Below, one piece after another: positions 52,128-55,311 of a stretch of DNA of 55,311 nucleotides. The notes beneath the pieces were generated by a model. It saw only the letters and a program-made list of their open reading frames with translations, did no database searches and had not been told where the DNA came from. Origin of the DNA: Candidatus Dormiibacterota bacterium (GTDB lineage Bacteria; Chloroflexota; Dormibacteria; Dormibacterales; Dormibacteraceae); assembly GCA_955652705.1 (NCBI GenBank), contig CATPBK010000090.1, positions 1-55,311 of the forward strand. Reading direction: 5' to 3'. The translations under genes and the position numbers were made by a program. Position 1 is the stretch's first letter. Every line of letters starts with the position of its first letter.

Positions 52128-53732
52128 CTACTGGCCGTTGCCGAGGACGTGAATCCAGGTCAGGCCGGTGTTCAGCTCGACCGGGGTGCCGTTCTCGTCA
52201 GTGAACCAGGGCGCGTCGTGGTTGGCGTAGTAAGGCGTCCCCGGCTGGCCCATGTGCCAGTGGCCATGGATCGCCCTGCCGTCCGACCAGATCTCGGCCG
52301 CGCCGTCGCCCGTCATGTCGTACCAGATCGAGTGCGCGCCGCCGTTGTCATCCTCCACCCAGCCGGCGTCGTGGAACCCGACGTGCATCACGACGACGTT
52401 CTTCACGTGAACCTGGGCACCGCCGTTGTTCTCGTCGATCCGGGGGGTGCCGCTGTCGTACGGCAGGTAGCTCTGGGAGCCCGGGTCGTACACGTAGTTG
52501 ACGCTGTGGGGCCCGATCCCAGGCGGGTTCTCCGGCTGTCCCAGGCCGTTGTCCGCGTGAGGCGGGTCGACGAGGTAGGGGCCCGACCCGAGGTGCATCT
52601 CTTGACGCAGGCGCTCCACGCGGTCGCCGGCGGTGAAGAGGTTGTGAGGCGCGTACTTGAAGGGGACACGGAAGTAGTGATTGCCGCTGTCGAAGTCGTT
52701 GATGTTGGTGGGCAGCAGGGGGAGCGGGTTGCCGCCGAACAGGTAGTGGAGCGTGCCCACCGAGGCGCCGCTGCACATCCCGACTCCGGTGAAGGCCTCG
52801 ATCAGGTAGGTGTTGATCATGCGGCAGCTGCGGACGGGTCCGATCGCCCCGGGGACGTTGTTGAAGTAGATGAGCGTGAAGCGGCTGATTGAGTACTCGC
52901 TGATGTACTCGTAGACCATGTCCGCTGACTGCAGCCCGTACTGGGGCCGCGCCAATCCCGCGTTGTCGACGACCACTTGCATGGCTGTCTTGTTCTGGTA
53001 ATTGGCGTCGACGCCGCTGGCCGGGTTGGAGGGCTCGATCGGCACCACGTGCACGGTCAGCCCGCCGAGGTCCGTCGCCACGTCGCCCTTCAGGGTCTTG
53101 ACCTGGCCCGGGGTGCCCACGCCGAGCACCAGGGGCTGGTAGGGAAGCAGCTTGCCCGTGAACGCCGCCGATTTGGCGTCGGGCGCCCAGAGCACCTGGT
53201 CGTTGGCGGGCTTCCCGTTGGCCGTGAACTTGACGGTGGCCACGGACATGGCATCGCTGAACGAGATGGCGATCTTGGAGCTGGAGCGGACCGTCGGCTC
53301 ACCCGCGGTGACCACCTGCCCGTCGATGAGGTACCCGGCCACACCCTTGCGCGGTTGGACATTGAAGGCGGCCGTCCAGGTCTTGATCTGGGTCTGGTGG
53401 TCGGAGCTGGCCACGTTCGTCAGCGCGATCGTGTAGGTGCGGCTTGGCAGCCACCCGGCGACCGGCTTGATGACGAGCTTGTCGGCGCTCTTGTCAACCT
53501 GGACCTTGGCGTCCGGCGAAAGGCTGATATGAGCGTACTTCAAGTCGACCTGGCGGTCGAAGTTCACGACCACCGGCTCATTGACCCGGACGTAGCCCGC
53601 CTGAGACCCGGCGAGCGAGGCGTGCAGGCCCTCGTGCGTCTTGTACCAGATGGCGCCGCCGGCGGCGCCGACAACGACCACGGCGGCCACGCCGAGGGCG
53701 ACGATTTGGTTTCTACGGGAAAGTCGGAACAT
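52128..53732 (-). CDS. DUF3048 domain protein, membrane-anchored, extracellular
   Basis: A 534-residue protein. An N-terminal anchor IVALGVAAVVVVGAAGGAIW follows a basic start (MFRLSRRNQ), so it is exported and tethered. Residues about 40-210 are two beta-sandwich (Ig-like/SbsA-type) repeats, as in VNEPVVVNFDRQVDLKYAHI and PTVRSSSKIAISFSDAMS. From residue about 235 the DUF3048 region has ARPQYGLQSADMVYEYISEY, FNNVPGAIGPVRSCRMI and the C-terminal VVVMHVGFHDAGWVEDDNGG. The family (YerB) is common in Gram-positive bacteria and its role is unknown. The divergent carboxylase gene begins 89 bases away. Confidence 0.9.
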   Translation of the reverse strand: MFRLSRRNQIVALGVAAVVVVGAAGGAIWYKTHEGLHASLAGSQAGYVRVNEPVVVNFDRQVDLKYAHISLSPDAKVQVDKSADKLVIKPVAGWLPSRTYTIALTNVASSDHQTQIKTWTAAFNVQPRKGVAGYLIDGQVVTAGEPTVRSSSKIAISFSDAMSVATVKFTANGKPANDQVLWAPDAKSAAFTGKLLPYQPLVLGVGTPGQVKTLKGDVATDLGGLTVHVVPIEPSNPASGVDANYQNKTAMQVVVDNAGLARPQYGLQSADMVYEYISEYSISRFTLIYFNNVPGAIGPVRSCRMINTYLIEAFTGVGMCSGASVGTLHYLFGGNPLPLLPTNINDFDSGNHYFRVPFKYAPHNLFTAGDRVERLRQEMHLGSGPYLVDPPHADNGLGQPENPPGIGPHSVNYVYDPGSQSYLPYDSGTPRIDENNGGAQVHVKNVVVMHVGFHDAGWVEDDNGGAHSIWYDMTGDGAAEIWSDGRAIHGHWHMGQPGTPYYANHDAPWFTDENGTPVELNTGLTWIHVLGNGQ

Positions 53733-53821
53733 GCGCCGGCAAAGATATCAGGGCGGCTCGACGACATCTCAAGACCCGCCTCGCCAAGGACCGTAAGGGG
53801 TCGCCAACTAAAATGCAGCCA

Positions 53822-55311
53822 ATGTCAGAGGGCGCGCCTGCCGGCGTCGGCGGCGAGTTCGAGGAGAAGGTCGGCGAACTGCGCGGCCGCCGGCGCCGGA
53901 ACCTCCAGATGGGTGGCTCCGAGAAGATCGCCAAGCAGCACGAGCGCGGCAAGCTCACGGTCCGCGAACGTATCGACCTGCTCTTCGACCCGGGCACCTT
54001 CGTCGAGTTCGGATTGCTCGCCCACCAGCAGTCGCTGAGGGGAAATCCCGTCGACCCGCCCGAGAAGACGCCGGCCGACGGCGTGATCACCGGCCACGGG
54101 CTGGTGGACGGGCGGCAGGTCTGGGTGATCGCTTACGACTTCACGGTCATGGCCGGCTCGATGGGCGCCGTCGGCGAGGCCTTCAAGACGTCGCGGGTGC
54201 GTGAGCTCGCCCTGCGCTACCGCAAGCCCATCGTCTGGCTGCTGGACTCGGCCGGCGCGCGCATCCAGGAAGCGGCCGGCTCCACCTTCGCGGGCAGCGG
54301 CCAGCTCTTCTACGACCAGGTCCAGATGTCCGGCGTGATACCGCAGGTGGCGGCCATGCTCGGGCCCTGCGCGGCCGGCACCGCGTATATCCCCGGCCTC
54401 TCCGACTTCGTACCCATGGTGAAGGGCACCTCCTCGATGTCCCTCGGCGGCGCCCGGCTGGTCAAGGCGGCGACCGGGGAGGACGTCACCGACCACGACA
54501 TGGGCGGTTCCCAGGTCCACTGCTACGAGTCGGGAGTCGGGGACAACGAGGTCGAAAACGACGCGGAATGCATCGCGGCGGTGCGGCGCTTTCTGTCCTA
54601 CCTACCTCCCAGCAACCTGGAGCCGCCGCCCTGGCAGCCCGCCGACGATCCGGGCGACCGCGACGTCGAAGGCCTGGAGAAGCTGGTCCCGGCCAGCCCG
54701 CGGGCGACTTACGACGTACGCAAAGTCGTGCAGCGCATCGTCGACAAAGAGTCCTGGTTCGAGATCAAGCCCACCTGGGCCAAGAACCTGGTCATCGGGT
54801 TCGCGCGGATGGCGGGCCATCCGATCGGCGTCGTCGCCAACCAGCCGATGTTCAAGGGCGGCATCCTCGACGTCGACGCGGCCGACAAGGCCGCCCGCTT
54901 CATCCGCCTCTGCGACGCCTTCAACGTGCCGCTGGTCTACCTGATGGACGTGCCCGGCTTCCTGGTCGGCTCCGGAGTCGAGAAGCAGGGCATCATCCGG
55001 CACGGCGCGAAGATGCTCTACGCGACCTCTGAAGCCACCGTGCCGAAGGTGACCGTGGTCATGCGCAAGGCTTATGGCGCCGGCTACTTCGTGATGTGCG
55101 GGAAGGGCTACGGGCCTGACTTGATCGTGGCCTGGCCGTTTGCGGAGATTTCGGTGATGGGGCCCGAGGGCGCCGTCAACATCATCTTCAACAAGGTCGT
55201 TGAAGCCTCCGACAACCCGGAGGCCACGCGTGCCGAGCTGGTGGCCAAGATCCGCGAGTCGATCAGCCCCTACGTCGCCGCGGCCTGGGCGATGATCGAC
55301 GACGTCATCGA
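53822..55311 (+). CDS. Acyl-CoA carboxylase carboxyltransferase (beta) subunit, 3'-truncated
   Basis: A biotin-dependent carboxyltransferase of the propionyl-/acetyl-CoA carboxylase type; 496 residues lie in the window and the end is outside. Motifs are GSEKIAKQHERGKLTVRERI, LLFDPGTFVEFGLLA, IAYDFTVMAGSMGAVGEAFK (first oxyanion-hole region), IVWLLDSAGARIQEAAGS, SSMSLGGARLVKAATGEDV, VYLMDVPGFLVGSGVEKQGI (second Gly-rich site) and KAYGAGYFVMCGKGYGPDL. It transfers CO2 from carboxybiotin to an acyl-CoA. ATG at 53822 is used; TAAAAT stands eight bases before it, so the mRNA may be leaderless. The biotin carboxylase partner is not in the window. Confidence 0.93.
   Translation, partial: MSEGAPAGVGGEFEEKVGELRGRRRRNLQMGGSEKIAKQHERGKLTVRERIDLLFDPGTFVEFGLLAHQQSLRGNPVDPPEKTPADGVITGHGLVDGRQVWVIAYDFTVMAGSMGAVGEAFKTSRVRELALRYRKPIVWLLDSAGARIQEAAGSTFAGSGQLFYDQVQMSGVIPQVAAMLGPCAAGTAYIPGLSDFVPMVKGTSSMSLGGARLVKAATGEDVTDHDMGGSQVHCYESGVGDNEVENDAECIAAVRRFLSYLPPSNLEPPPWQPADDPGDRDVEGLEKLVPASPRATYDVRKVVQRIVDKESWFEIKPTWAKNLVIGFARMAGHPIGVVANQPMFKGGILDVDAADKAARFIRLCDAFNVPLVYLMDVPGFLVGSGVEKQGIIRHGAKMLYATSEATVPKVTVVMRKAYGAGYFVMCGKGYGPDLIVAWPFAEISVMGPEGAVNIIFNKVVEASDNPEATRAELVAKIRESISPYVAAAWAMIDDVI

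Overview
The window is GC-rich bacterial chromosome with tightly packed genes, many stop/start overlaps (ATGA, TTGA, TGATG) and frequent TTG and GTG starts. There are no phage or plasmid backbone genes and no CRISPR array. The gene set suggests a soil-type actinobacterium-like or Chloroflexota/Dormibacterota-like lineage: imuA-imuB-dnaE2 mutagenesis genes under a Gram-positive/actinobacterial LexA box, GlgE-type glycogen/trehalose metabolism, a three-subunit molybdenum hydroxylase, DUF1003, TMEM175 and DUF3048 proteins. The phylum is an inference; no rRNA or marker tree is available here.

Layout. 1-3443: the 3' end of a membrane protein gene, DUF1003, Fpg (mutM) and an unknown protein. 3427-9270: a leftward SOS mutagenesis operon imuA > imuB > dnaE2 > HIT protein, with a LexA box lying exactly between the -35 and -10 hexamers. 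imuB carries a one-base frameshift at a T6 run. 9347-14990: a GT2 glycosyltransferase, a UGA-interrupted DsrE-like gene (candidate selenoprotein), small conserved proteins, an RDD protein, SRPBCC, two alpha/beta hydrolases, a small membrane protein and an inositol-monophosphatase-like protein. 15033-31068: a storage-carbohydrate locus with GlgE, TreS-maltokinase, GlgB, a GH57-GlgA fusion, alpha-glucan phosphorylase (opposite strand) and a sugar-nucleotide pyrophosphorylase fused to a degenerate phosphomannomutase. 31073-33940: a flavin monooxygenase, tRNA-Gly(CCC), an RHH/PIN toxin-antitoxin pair and an aminoglycoside/lincosamide nucleotidyltransferase-like gene in a lower-GC patch. 34011-41249: a purine-oxidation operon (dienelactone hydrolase-like, adenine deaminase, XDH FAD and 2Fe-2S subunits, 8-oxoguanine deaminase-like, XDH molybdenum subunit). 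41146-47463 (mostly leftward): a membrane protein, a tryptophan-rich protein, an MFS transporter, an acyl-CoA synthetase, an unknown protein and an amidohydrolase. 47484-55311: MobA-like, EtfBA, a GT2 with a CysRS-like N-terminal tail, a methyltransferase, TMEM175, DUF3048 and the start of an acyl-CoA carboxylase carboxyltransferase.

How the parts work together. TreS-Mak turns trehalose into maltose and maltose-1-phosphate, GlgE extends glucan from it, GlgB branches it and GlgP degrades it; the GlgA half of the fusion offers the NDP-glucose route. Adenine deaminase and XDH carry adenine to urate, and the 8-oxoguanine deaminase would feed oxidised guanine into the same product. MobA-like may serve molybdenum cofactor maturation.

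The observation most worth following is the DsrE-like gene at 10145-10510. Its in-frame TGA sits where relatives have the first Cys of a CxxC motif. Well-biased coding sequence continues after it, and a bacterial-SECIS-like hairpin follows at the right distance.
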